A model generated the notes under the pieces. That model was given only the letters and a program-made list of their open reading frames with translations. It did not search any database and had not been told where the DNA came from. A program made the position numbers and the translations under genes. Shown here one piece after another: positions 11,639-23,200 of a DNA stretch of 64,000 nt. The stretch comes from Symsagittifera roscoffensis (Eukaryota > Xenacoelomorpha > Acoela > Convolutidae), in contig NC_087071.1 in assembly GCF_963678635.1 (NCBI RefSeq), forward strand, positions 3,549,624-3,613,623, read 5' to 3'. Every line of letters starts with the position of its first letter. The stretch's first letter is position 1.

Positions 11639-12613
11639 GGCTCGGTACCTCATAGAGAGGGGGCGAGAAGAATGACCCCTCACAAGTCAGAAGCGTGTAG
11701 GAGGGAAATCGAGATGTTAATGGAGTACGACATGATCGAGCCGTCGAAGTCCCCATGGGCTTGTGGCGTGGTCTTGGCGAAAAAGAAAGGGGGACAACTC
11801 AGATTTTGCTGTGATTTTCGTTACCTGAACGCAGTGACTATAAAGGACGCATACCCGATTCCCCGCATCGATGAGAGCCTATCCAAGCTGGGAGACGCAA
11901 AGTTCTTCGCGACGTTGGACTTGGGCTCCGCGTTCTGGCAAGTGCCACTCCGAAAGCAAGACCGAGAAAAAACAGGCTTTATAAGCGAGCTGGGATTGTT
12001 CCAGTGGAAGAGGATGCCGTTCGGACTGTGCAATGCGACGGCCACATTCCAGCAACTGATGGCCCAGGCACTCACGAGCGTCACCAAGAAATACGGGAAT
12101 CTCATCATGTGTTATGTCGACGATGTCGTGATTGCAACACCAACCTTAGAAGACCACATAGAGAGGTTGGAAGAGGTGTTTTCTTGCATGAAGCAGGCGG
12201 GTCTGAAATGTAAACCCTCTAAGTGTGAAATCCTCAGGGATTCCATAAAGTATCTGGGCCGCCTGGTGGACAAACATGGAGTGAGACCAGATCCTGAAGC
12301 GGTTGAAGCAGTGCTGACCTGGAAGGCACCCAAAACAGATACACAGTTGATGAGTTTTCTGGGATTTGCTAATTATTATCGAGAATTCATCAAGGGGTAT
12401 GCTGACAAAATATACCCCATGCAGCGGTTGATGAGAAACAAGGGCAAGAAGTTCACTTGGACTGATGAGGCACAAGTTTCATTTGAGAACATCAAACGTG
12501 AACTTTGCGAGGCACCAGTCCTCGGCATGCCAACAGAGAAGGGGATGTTCGTGCTGAACACGGATGCATCAGTGGTCGCGATATCGGGCATACTTCACCA
12601 GGAGCAGGAGTGA
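11639..12613 (+). pseudogene. pol: Element B reverse transcriptase
   Basis: Ty3-type RT in the same frame as the protease: a CDFRYLN motif, a DAYPIPRIDE motif, the catalytic YVDD (codons 12113-12124) and the thumb/connection region with FLGFANYYREF. It copies element RNA into DNA inside the particle. The first RNase H Asp lies in LNTDAS (about 12556). The frame ends at TGA 12611-12613 where C has TGG (Trp), followed by a small indel that moves RNase H to another frame. Confidence 0.88.
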
Positions 12614-13029
12614 AACGGGAGAACAGTTCTATTCCGATAGCTTACGGAATTAAAGTCCTGAGTGATACTGAGATGAAGTACGGCGCACCAAAAGCGGAGA
12701 TGTTTGCGGTGATCACTTTCGTGGAACAATACAGGGCCTACTTGGGGAGTGCTCCCTTCAAGTTACGTGTGGATAATCGTGCCCTTGCCTGGCTGAAAAC
12801 CTATTCGATGGACCAAAGTTATATTGCTCGTTGGATCGTGCGCCTGGATGGATACCACATGATCATAGAGCACCGTACCCGTGACAAGCACCAGAACGCA
12901 GATAGCCTCAGTAAAAAGACAGAATTTTATGAGCGCCTCGAAGAGAAGCAGGCTAACCAGTCAGAAATCAAAGACGGGTTTTCATTTCTGGACAAGGAAA
13001 CCTACGACAAACTTCCACTTACTAGGTAG
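12614..13029 (+). pseudogene. pol: Element B RNase H, remainder
   Basis: Continues RNase H in frame 1, with the DNRALAWLKTY block (about 12770) and a His-rich end (EHRTRDKHQNADSLS, about 12867-12912) typical of Ty3 RNase H. It degrades the RNA strand of the RNA-DNA hybrid. A TAG at 13027-13029 replaces a conserved Trp codon seen in C (40898). Confidence 0.85.
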
Positions 13030-13887
13030 TTAGACAAGTCAGGGCATCCTATACCCGGGGACACCCTGACCTTCCAGTGGAAACGGCCGCGGAGATAAAG
13101 CTTTTAGCCAGAGGCGAGCCCGTTCCGTTGGATCTGCTAGTCCGATCCAATTTGGTACAGCAAGAACTTACCAGGCTGGGCATAAACAGCATAGCTCTAC
13201 TGAACAGGACGGTGAACGTGGCGCCTCCGTGACTTGTTGGACAGGGAAGTGGGTAGGCATGATCGTGAGTGGATGGAGACCATGCAGCGTTTGACGGTCA
13301 CCGAGAGAACAGAAAAGACGCCAGTGTCCATTCGCAGCCGAGGCGTTGAACGGGATTGCAGGTCGATAGTCAACCAGCCGGTGAGCTCGATGCCAAAGGA
13401 GGTCTTATTGAGAACTTCGTTCACCAAACATGGGACATTGAATCAGACCCAAGCCACTGAGGAAGTCAGGATCAAATCGGAATCTAGCTTCGCCAGGAGA
13501 GTGCATTTCACGGATGCAAAAGAAGAATATGAGCCGAGCCCAGATTGTTCGTCCGGGGACGAGACAATGTCTGGGGAGTCCGATACCTTCGAGCCAATCA
13601 AAAACGACTTGTCTGATGACACATTTGAGCCTGTGCAGGACGACTTGTCCGGGGAGAGGTTGACGAGACCACCTAGAGGCAGAATTTTGTCCGGGGAGTC
13701 GGGTTCAAAGCAACCAATGGACAGAGTTTTGTCCGGGGAGTCCAGAAACATCTCAGACAACTTGGAATATGATGTTGGGGAATCAGTCAACTCAAGTGTT
13801 GACTCGAGACCCCAGTCCTGGGACAACACATCTGAAACAACTTCCAATTCCGATATGTCAGAGATCGCAATCCACTCCTTATTGTAG
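13030..13887 (+). pseudogene. Element B acidic linker between RNase H and integrase
   Basis: A Pol segment with no enzyme motif. It is rich in Asp, Glu and Ser and contains LSGE repeats coded by a 42-bp tandem unit: GTCCGGGGAG starts at 13647, 13689 and 13731, exactly 42 bp apart, with related words at 13551 and 13570. C has a shorter, less repeated version (about 41340-41480). The first part, about 13030-13233, is out of frame with what follows. Role unknown. Confidence 0.6.
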
Positions 13888-14627
13888 ACTGGAAGCAGCG
13901 CGGGCTGGACCGAGAAATGCATCAGGATCCAGACAGGGACAGATACACCTCAGACGAGAAGGGCACAGTGGTAGATTACGCCGCAGACGAGCTCGAGCTG
14001 ATAGCAGTTTCGAAACGCGCAACCAGATTGCTGCCACATGGTACGGTCGTCCGTACCAATCTGGAACCATCTGTACAGAGGGCGACGCCTTTGAAGAAGA
14101 TATGGTGTGTCAAGTTGATGGACGATACTCATGCTCCGGAGATAATGAGCGGGAAAATGAACGTGGTAGAGACCTATTTGAAAGCCAGGTACAGGCTGTC
14201 GGATCTCCTATGGGCTCAACGAAATGACAGAATGACGAGCAGTCTGAAGAGGTGGATCGAGAATGGTGCACCTGACAAAGGGGACTTGGAAGAAGACAGC
14301 TATAAGATCTTAAAGCAATTCTACCTGAAGAGGAAAGACTTGTTGTACCTGAACAAGGATGGGATTGTAGCCTGTAAACGTAAAGAGGAGGACAAGGTCC
14401 TTTATAAATACAGTTCAATAGTGTTACCACAGTTGTACCAGACCGAATTGCTCTTTCGCTCACATGATCAGATGGGCAATCAAGGCGTGGACAAAGTACA
14501 CAACAGGATACAGAAACGATTCGAATGGCCGGGGTTGAAGAAGGCTTGTGAGAAGTGGATAGCCGCATGCCTGTCTTGTCAACAGGCAGAGGATCCCAGG
14601 AAACTAAGATTCCCCTACAGTCAATAG
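13888..14627 (+). pseudogene. pol: Element B integrase zinc-binding region
   Basis: Contains a helical segment shared with C, then the HHCC zinc finger: HDQMGNQG (His-x4-position Asn where C has His) and Cys-x2-Cys in ACLSC (about 14565). The frame is lost in a run of C near 14612, where one base is missing relative to C, and the stop at 14625 follows at once. The DDE core continues in the next frame. Confidence 0.8.
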
Positions 14628-16327
14628 AGTCGTCGGGTTTCAACGAAGTGGTGCAAACTGATCATCAGAAAATCTGCATGACAGCAACGGGCTATAACCA
14701 CGTGCTGGTAATGATCGACCATTTCACGAAGTATGCGGATGCAGCACCCTGCATAACAGCATCGGCGGAAAAAACATGCGATCATTTGATAAACGTGTGG
14801 ATAGCGAGGCATGGCTGCCCCATCACGTTCCAATCGGACAATGGCAAAGCATTCGTAGGTGATCTCACGAAAGAGTTAATGACAATGTCGCAGGTAGCGC
14901 AGGCTCACTCGACCACTTATCACCCGCAAACGAATGGCCTAGTCGAGAGGCAGAATCGCACACTGGTATCCATGTTGAAAGTCTATTGCTCACGCTATAT
15001 GGATGACTGGGACAAGCACTTGCCACAAGTGATGGGTGCTTACAACAGCACGGAGCATTCCACTACGGGAATAAGTCCGCATATGATGCTAACGGGTCAC
15101 GAAAAAGCGCTCCCGTTGACGTTTTTCTACCCTGAATATGAGGGGAAGAGGACAGCACCGCAAACGTACGTGCGGGATGTTATTAGAAGACAACAGGACC
15201 TCAATGACTTATGCAGGAGAAACACGCAACAGGCGCAAATTAGACAAAAAAGGAGGTTTGATAAAAGGACAGCCGATGCGAAAGCCTACTCAGTTGGCGA
15301 CTACGTCTGGGTGTTCCAGAAAGTGGTCCCACCAAAAGGAACCAAGAAATTATTAAAGAAATGGCGTGGTCCATTTCAGATAACAGAGGTTCACCAAGGA
15401 GGTCGTTTTTATCGACTGAGCAATGAAAGAGCGGCTCATTACGAAAATATCAAACCACACAATGCCTCGTCAGAAGACCGGTGCATCCCCGCGGACATGC
15501 AAGAGGGAGACTTTTTGAAAGTGGACCCTGCTTGTGAAGTGAATGAAAGAGGTACTCGCGACAAGAACGACGGGAATGAGGTGGTGGACGATTGCGACCT
15601 ACCACTGGATCTGGAGTTGACTGAGCGAGTAGAGGTGGACGATGAAACTCTACCTTATGTCGAAGAAGACTGGGACAGCCCGGAACAAATTGAAATTGAC
15701 AAAGGAATACAGCCTGATTTTCCTCTCACCATGGAAACACGCCAGAGCAAAAGAGGAAAAAACAAACAGAAATACAATCGGTATGGCGAGGATTTCGTTG
15801 TAGACAGGATAGTTGTAAGTGACGTCATGGATTCGCTAGTGGGACTGGACGAAGTGGCGGTGCTAGAAGAAATCGACTTGGTCAATGATATGTATCAGGA
15901 TTGGATCGATGATCGATCAGAACCGGAAGTGGAGTTCGAACCAGAAGCGGAACAGACTCATGAGCAAGAACTAACGAACTTGCGCGTGCTCGAATGGCTC
16001 CATGATCTGCCGACAGATCCAAAAGAAACGATCCTGACGATTCAGGACGTCGATAAGGACGGCATCAAATACATCAGTCATGACAATACCAAGTCCAACT
16101 GGGTCGCACCAGATGGTCCTCTACGTGTTCCACAATCCAACCTCGATCTCCTAGACTTTGAGCGATCGACGGGGACGTCGATGGATATTTTTGTCCGGGG
16201 AGTGGGGGTAGGACTCACCCACACCAAAAATCTCATAATAAAAAAATGGAAATCGGCAAGAGAAACCGGAGAACTAGAAACGGAAAGCGAAAATGCTAAA
16301 AAAAACACCAGTCGGACGAGTTTTTGA
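14600..16327 (+). pseudogene. pol: Element B integrase catalytic core, GPF-type module and acidic tail
   Basis: The DDE core is complete: Asp in QTDHQ (about 14657), Asp in QSDNG (about 14836) and Glu in LVERQ (about 14944). A GPY/F-type module (KKWRGPFQITE, about 15357) follows, then an acidic tail of about 240 residues that is weakly conserved, and a short conserved block (IFVRGVGVGLTHT, about 16185-16225). The integrase inserts the cDNA into the host chromosome. The frame ends in a frameshift at an A8 run (about 16298); the macro domain lies in the next frame. No chromodomain is seen. Confidence 0.87.
16188..16213 (+). promoter_or_regulatory. Mid-element polypurine-tract-like site (B)
   Basis: A T5 run followed by GTCCGGGGAGT and a G-rich run. 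The 11-mer is identical to the tract next to the 3' LTR (26693-26703) and lies 51% of the way along the element. The nucleotides are nearly identical in C (43754-43779) while flanking codons have drifted. Candidate central plus-strand primer. Confidence 0.5.
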
Positions 16328-16811
16328 ATTTTATTTTGACCTACCGAACCATTATTCAAGTAACATCGTTATAACGGACAGCGATTTCATACTTACGGAA
16401 CACACAAGTGCCATAGCGATAACGGCGGATGTAAGCTTCAAAACAGCACTAGCAGCTGACTTTAAAAGAGAGTACAAGAATATCGAGTTTTTATGGAAAC
16501 AGAGGCCTGGTGTAGGAGGAATGATAGCGTTGCCCCCTGTCGCATCACAGATACCAGGGAAATATTTGTGTTTCTTGGTTACGAAGGCTACTGATAGGCA
16601 ACACGTAAATCCAGAGAGCTTGGTATTGGCCTTGACTCGACTTCGGGATTTCCTGGTTGAGAGAGGTGTGACCTCTCTCTCGTTACCAGTTTATGATCCC
16701 AATAGAGGAAAGCTACACCCGAGAGAGTTGTACGCCCTTGTGCATGTGATATTTTCAGAAACTGACATAGAAGTTTACTTACATAAAAAATACTATCTGA
16801 GTATATGCTAG
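16293..16811 (+). CDS. Element B macro domain (TARG1/OARD1-like) at the C-terminus of Pol
   Basis: About 155 residues from roughly 16344 read as a macro fold: a first strand with SDF, then the AIAITADVSFKTALAADFKREY block, a glycine-containing loop (PGVGG), the KYLCFLVTK strand, a long helix, LSLPVYDPNRGKL, and a last strand ending YLHKKYY. This order resembles small ADP-ribose-binding/hydrolase macro proteins of the TARG1/OARD1 group. The usual Gly-rich loop near the distal ribose is replaced by Asp-Pro-Asn-Arg-Gly-Lys, so binding is more likely than catalysis. It is fused to integrase in C and separated here only by a frameshift. Substrate and role unknown. Confidence 0.72.
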   Translation: MLKKTPVGRVFEFYFDLPNHYSSNIVITDSDFILTEHTSAIAITADVSFKTALAADFKREYKNIEFLWKQRPGVGGMIALPPVASQIPGKYLCFLVTKATDRQHVNPESLVLALTRLRDFLVERGVTSLSLPVYDPNRGKLHPRELYALVHVIFSETDIEVYLHKKYYLSIC

Positions 16812-17261
16812 TAAATGCATTCAGCGGTAATTGGTTTTTATTAAGCTAACCTGATAGAGATTAGGATTATGTTTTAGATTAGGAGTAAGTTTCATGTTTG
16901 TAGGTGATAGTGTAGATATGTGATGTTTATGTGTTATATTATTGTTATGATATGTTTTATGTTTTGTATCATAAAGGACCTGGAGTACTCCAGGTCATCA
17001 AGGTGACAGCGCTCATTTGTGCCACTCTGACGCAGATACAGATAGACGATCCACCTTGGTGCTAGAATTTTAAATCAGAATTGAAAAAGAGAGTTCCAAT
17101 GAAGAGTTTTAAAGAGTTGAATGATGTTGAATCCAAAAATGATGGTTTTAAGTCGCGAATTGTTTTTTAGATCTTGATTGATCAGAAATTGTTTATTGAA
17201 TTCATTGAATCAAACGAGACAGGAAGAAACTACACGACAACAAGAATCAACACGATAAGAA
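16812..17261 (+). other. Gap between pol and ORF2 in element B
   Basis: Non-coding, A/T-rich, 450 bp. It holds a perfect 20-bp palindrome (16977-16996). The equivalent gap in C contains a strong splice-acceptor-like ttattttcag; here only weak candidates (near 17080) are visible. Confidence 0.65.
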
Positions 17262-20200
17262 ATGGGTGACACGAACGAACTCATGGAATTTCTCTCAGCG
17301 AGTCTAGGAGCGACTCTAGACGAGATCTATCAGCGGCTGATCGATTGTGATTTTACACGAGAAGACCCGGGGCTGGCGATGTTTGTGGTCGAACTCCTTA
17401 ATGCACTAGGACGAGAGGGTCGAGGGAATCGCCCTACGGAAGTCGTGTTGATGTTGGCCTTCGCTGAGTCCGGGACCGCCGAGAGAGGTCGAAACCGACT
17501 GATGAGATGGCGGCGTGGAGAAATGTCTGGCCACGACTTGGCTCGTGAGCCAGGACTAGGCGAACAGAGGGACCACCGGCTGGGTGAGATGCCCTTACCC
17601 GTCCAACCTGCGCAGCCACTCATCGGAGCGAAGAGACAACGTGATGGGCCAGGCCCGTCACATTTGGTCGACTCTCCAACAGCTGCTCCTCCCCCGAAGA
17701 GAGTGAGGGTGCGTGAGATAGAGATCCAGACGTCGGAGACGATTGAGACACTGGAGAAGAAGGAGAGAGATCAGAGCGAGCTGTGTGCCAAACTTCAGGA
17801 GTATAGCGCGATAGCTCGAGAGAGAGACGAATGCAAAAAGAAATATGAAGATCTGCAGGTGGCCTACAAGGAGGATGAGATAAAGCACCTGAAGGAGCTG
17901 CATATGGCAAAGGTGCGCCAAGTGTCACCGGAAGTTCTGGCGAGCATGAAATCCTGGGAAGGATCCAGCGACACGCGCCCCAGGACAACAGCACAGGAGC
18001 TGTGCGCACCGAGAGGGCCCGAGGCTCTGGACTTACGTGCATCGAGGGGACACTGAGCGGACACTGGTTAGGATCGTTCCTTCCCAACGTAGTGATCATT
18101 CATCAAATAGCTCGGAACGAGCACTCCGCACGGTAGCGCCCTCGAGGTCTGCGCATGGTGGAGTCTTTCAGAAGTCTCGCGTAGTAGACATTAGGAAGAA
18201 TCTGATGGCACGTCACCAGTTCACGCAAGTGGCCGCCGAGCATCCTCGAGCCTGCCTGAATGACATGAGTTGGAACCCCGCCACGAGCGACCAGGTAATT
18301 CCCCAGGGAGTCGCCATCTGATCATTGGAGACAGTTTGTCGAGGGATCTGAATGAGATCTTCGTCTATGGTCAGACTACCACTCTGTCCTTTGGAGGAGC
18401 CTCATTGGCTCAGGTCATCAAGATGATGGAGTTCCAGAGCGAAGATCACCTGGATACACAAATAATAATGCTGGGAACTAACGATGTCTCGAGAGCCCCC
18501 GTGACTCCAGAGAGCAAGTGGGAGCCTCTATTGGTATGACTCTTGAACGAACTAAAAGAGAAGTACAGACCCAAGCTCGTGGTGTTGTGCACGATACCAC
18601 AAAATCCGTTGGTGGGTACCGTAGTTGCAGACTTCATGAATGGCAACGTGACACGGTGGAACGAAATGATCCGCAGTCTGGTGAGAAACAACCCTGGCGA
18701 GTTGCGACTTCTGGATCTCGATAACATGCTGCCCATGATTGATCACATTGCGCTCACCAGAGATGGAGTACATTTCAACACACAACGAGGGAGACATTGG
18801 ATCAATGATGTATTTCAGACGCAGTTGAGGGAAGTGGAGAAAGAATCGAGGGCGACCAGTTCTCTGGCTTGGACCAGCTCGACCGGAGGAAGTAGATTAA
18901 GGGCAACCGTGCCCGAATCCCTCGTCAACCGCTTAGGGCCCTTGGCAATGGAGACGGCTGCAGCCGCAACCGTTGCTCCGAGCTCAAACGTGAGAGACAG
19001 GCTAGGGACTGCTCCTCCTCCCAGGACACAACCGATTGAAAGCCGACTCGGGAGATCAGTGGATCAGAATAACAGGAATAACTCCCAGACCGCGTCTAAG
19101 AGGAATGATCCGTTTGCCACGACAAACCCTGCTTCAATAGCAGGACCGTCTACGAGTGCCGCGCCAGCGGAGGGAATCGAATCAGGCAGCGGGCTGCTTT
19201 GGAACAGATCAGACCCTAGTCATTGGGGTCAGAACAAGACGGACATGTCGACGAAGTTGAACATGAATACCTTGACGTGTCGGGAGGACGCAATGAGAAT
19301 GATTGGCGGAGAAAATCCCACAGTGTCGCGACTATATCGGATACCGGGCGTGGATTGGCTGCTAGCAGAGCAGGAGCAATTCAGCTCCTCGACCTCACTC
19401 CGACACGCAGACTTGAATGGATTGCCTCAGGTCAACACCTTTGGACCTTTGAATACCCGGTCGCTTACGGACGTTCGACAGAGGACCCGGGAAAGGACAC
19501 CACCTGCTCGCAAGGGCAAATTTCAGACAGACAACAAGCCCAATAACAAGCATCACAAGATGTACAGGCAGTTTGCTAAACCACCTGGTCAGACGCCTGG
19601 CGAGTATTCGAGGGACTACCCCCGGACGACCACGGTGGTGGGAGATGACAAGAGATATGGGAAACTGAAGGCCCCAATAGGCGACGGCCTGTTTGCAGCT
19701 TATGATCCCTTGGATATGAAGGCTGCCAAGTATCTGATTGTGGCCGGTTCTGATTATCTCTACACGCCCCGTTCTCTATTTTGGCCCGATGTTATTTTCT
19801 TGACGGCGCCTAAATTAGACTGGGGACTGGCAATAGGCATGATGATAAGTGTACGAAGGGTGGTCAGCATGGAGCCGCAGGTAATAGTGGTTGCAGGCTC
19901 AAATGATCATCTGCAAAGCAGAGGCTTGTTGACACGTCTGACGGATGGGTCGATCCCGCGCAACGAGGTCATAGGGGAGGCGATAATGACATTGCTCTCG
20001 GCGATGGCTGAAGTGGAAACAGCGGCAAAACAACGTTTCACCCAAAATGTGGTGAAGGTGGTTTTTGTGTTGCACCAGGCTACGCTGCGTTGCCAGAACC
20101 CCTTCAGTTTGTATACACAATTGTCACAACGATAGCAGAGGGGAGATTCAACCTGATAATTTCTGCCCCGAACAGGGTAGTAGACCCAGACAATTACTAC

Positions 20201-23200
20201 CCGTCCCGATCTGAGCTTCCCGCCGTTTGGGCTGACATTTCCAATGCCATACAGGGGCTCAAAGATTGTAGCACAACTAGGTTGGTGCTGGATGAGGTTC
20301 TGGGGTTGGAGCTGTCCAACTTTGCTAGATTGCTGAAGTTAAGACCAGGGGTAGATGACGATCATCTGTTAGTACAACAGGTGGCTGATGATCTCTGGTT
20401 CAGACAGATGGATCATGCAGAGAATGAGCAGGGAAGGATGGTTAGAAAGAACATGACGTCAGCGGAGGAGGATCTCATGGCAATGGCTTTGCGCACGAAG
20501 CCGCACAACAACAGGTGGTTGTACTTGTCACCAAGGCTGTGCACCTTGGGTGAGCACGCGTTCGAGCATGCGCCGGCAGTGATTTGAGAGATACACGTGT
20601 ATCTTAAGAACCTATTTGATGCCCGGGAGTTAGCTGGGGGCAAGATGTTAAACTGATGCAGGACGTAAACACGATGTCGCTGGACAAGTACCAAGCTGAC
20701 GTGCTGGCCACGAAGGCACAGTATGAACGATCGGATGCTATCTTGGGTGGAATGGGAGTGGGATGGACACCATCCTTCCTGTCGACGTGCTATCCGAAGG
20801 CATCTAGGAACCTGATCGCGAGTTTCGATAAGGACATCAGGAAATTGTCGATTGGCCTGGTGCTAGCCTTATACGTGATATTTGGTCATGAAAATTTCGT
20901 GAAGGGACCGGCAAACCTCTTTACCCAAGCGTTGGCAGATTTGAGATTAGATGGACTCCTGATTCTGATTGTCATGACCTACGGTCGACTGGGTGACTTG
21001 CTTGTGCTGTTGCGTTACCCTGAACAACTCCTGGGAACAAGTCGCGAGTTCAATGCGCAGTTGGAAACCGCCTCGCTCAGGAAGATGAAAGACTGACTGG
21101 AGGACTCTCCTGCTTCAATACCTCTTGCAACAGAACAGAAGCGTCACGGGAGAAGACAAAGTGGCGACGGATGCGGGCGAGTGTAAGCAGTATTGTGGCA
21201 GGCCCTTACTGACGGACTTGGCTGTCATGATGCGGATCGATCCGTTGGCTCTGGTCCACGGACTGCGGGAATTCGTCACAGTGGTATATGGACCGGTGAG
21301 GTCTTTTGCGTTCCCGGACGTACAAGTTAAGGCATACAGGAATTCGGTGTTGTATGTCAACCTGGTCTCAGTCGTGGATTGTTCCGTGCTGAATTGGGTA
21401 GAGCAGAGGGAGCTGAGAGGGCTGGCCAGCGACGATAGGCTGTTCGGAAAAATAGCAGAGCCGGGTTGGGTGTTGATGGATTTCAACAACCACTTCAAGT
21501 GCCGAATGGACCGTGAGGACCTTTCCCACATCCAGTTTAACCCAAAGCTTTGGAATTTGAGACCAGTGGTGAAGGATACAGGAGAGGCTATGAGAGTACC
21601 TCAATTGCCAGGAGCCTACACACACGCGAAAGAGAGTCAGCAAACATGGCTTCCTGGGTCCAGGCCGCTGCCGGACCAATGCCCTCGATATCCACCGATA
21701 AGGAGGATGTTGTTGTGAGTCACATCTCCCATCATTGCCCCTCGCATCGGAGCAGCTCGTGACGCAGAGAAGAGAATGTTGAAGTGGAAAGAGGGATGGA
21801 GCCGCGCTTCATCAGCTGGAATGCTGCAGCCGTGCACACGTTTGACTTCTCATTTCCTGATGCTTGGAGTAGGAAAAAGATCAAGGCACTACCTTCCAGG
21901 AGACCAGAGGTCTCGGCTGAAACGTGGAACGAAGTGTATTCTCCCACAGACGACTTATCAAGACTGAAGTGGTCAGGAGAAGTGAAAGTAGTGATGCTGG
22001 AAGTGGCAAGGGAGAGCAGAGGAGGCTCATATATAACGATAGAGGACCTGGCTCCACATGGCGAGGAGTTCGTAGAATTCCTGGTGAATGATGAATTGTT
22101 TTATCACGCAGGAGACATGACCGTACCGGCTCGGCCGGATTCGGGCATAGACGCACGACAAGGCCCTTCGGGACCTAAGTCGAAACCTGATGCAGATGAC
22201 GATGAGTTGATGGATCAGGACGATAACGATGACGACATCGGGGGGAAGACGGAAAAACCGGGTGAGACGGATCTAGGAGCGTTGGAGAGGGACTTGCTAG
22301 AATACCGGTTCAGTGAAGACGACGATGGGGAAGTCGATGGGAGTCTATTGCTAATGACGCCATCGTCTTTCATGTCCCCTACGAAGGAGGCGTCGGCCGA
22401 TTTATCCCCGATGGACCCAATAAGCCAGGCTAGAGAGTGCCGGAGCAGGGAACCGCAAAGACTGCTCCATGAATCACCGAGGAGGAGAAAAATCGAAGAG
22501 TCGATGAAGATATCCTTCCTGAGTATGTTACCGGAAGAGGAATGGGGGAGATATCAAAGTGAATTAGAAGGCACGACAGGAGCAACCTGGAGCCGAGTGA
22601 ACTTCATGGAAAGTTCATGGGACGTGATACGACGATATGGGACGCAGTCCATAATGAAGGTGGGACTGAATCAACCCATCATGCGTGAGGTCCTGGAGAA
22701 AATAGTGAACTCCATGGAGTCGGATGTTCTGACCGAGTCAGTTACAAAAGAATGTGCCGATGATCAGCAGGTCACAAAGAAATTACCTGTTAGACTAGCC
22801 AAAAAAAGGCTGAATCGACTGAAAGGAAAGACAGGGAGTCGAACCGTGAATCAGAGGGTGGTGAAGTCAAAAGCCAAGACAGGGGTGGCCTCTCTGATTA
22901 GTGCGGTTCGTTCAGGCGAGAGCGGGCAAGGAGATGGTGCGACACCAGCCGGGGGAGAAAAAGAAAACCTGATACCCCCTATGCTCTTGGCAGGTCTGAC
23001 CATAACAGCCACGAGGTCGAAGAAGACTGCGCGAACCCTGGCAGACACTGAGTTAGAGATGGAAATCACCAGTCAATGTGGATCTGGAGGACTTGAAGAT
23101 TACAGACCCTCGCGAACCAACATGGCTAAGTTGAAACTGGAAGGACACCTCGACGTGGTCGAGTACAGTCGAATAACTGTGCCGGAATCGGTTCACATGG

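Noticed and set aside
13027-13029. G-to-A hypermutation (Trp to stop at 12611 and 13027 in B) as a host editing signature
   Set aside because: Only two such sites stand out among many other kinds of change; a base-by-base count against an intact copy would be needed.
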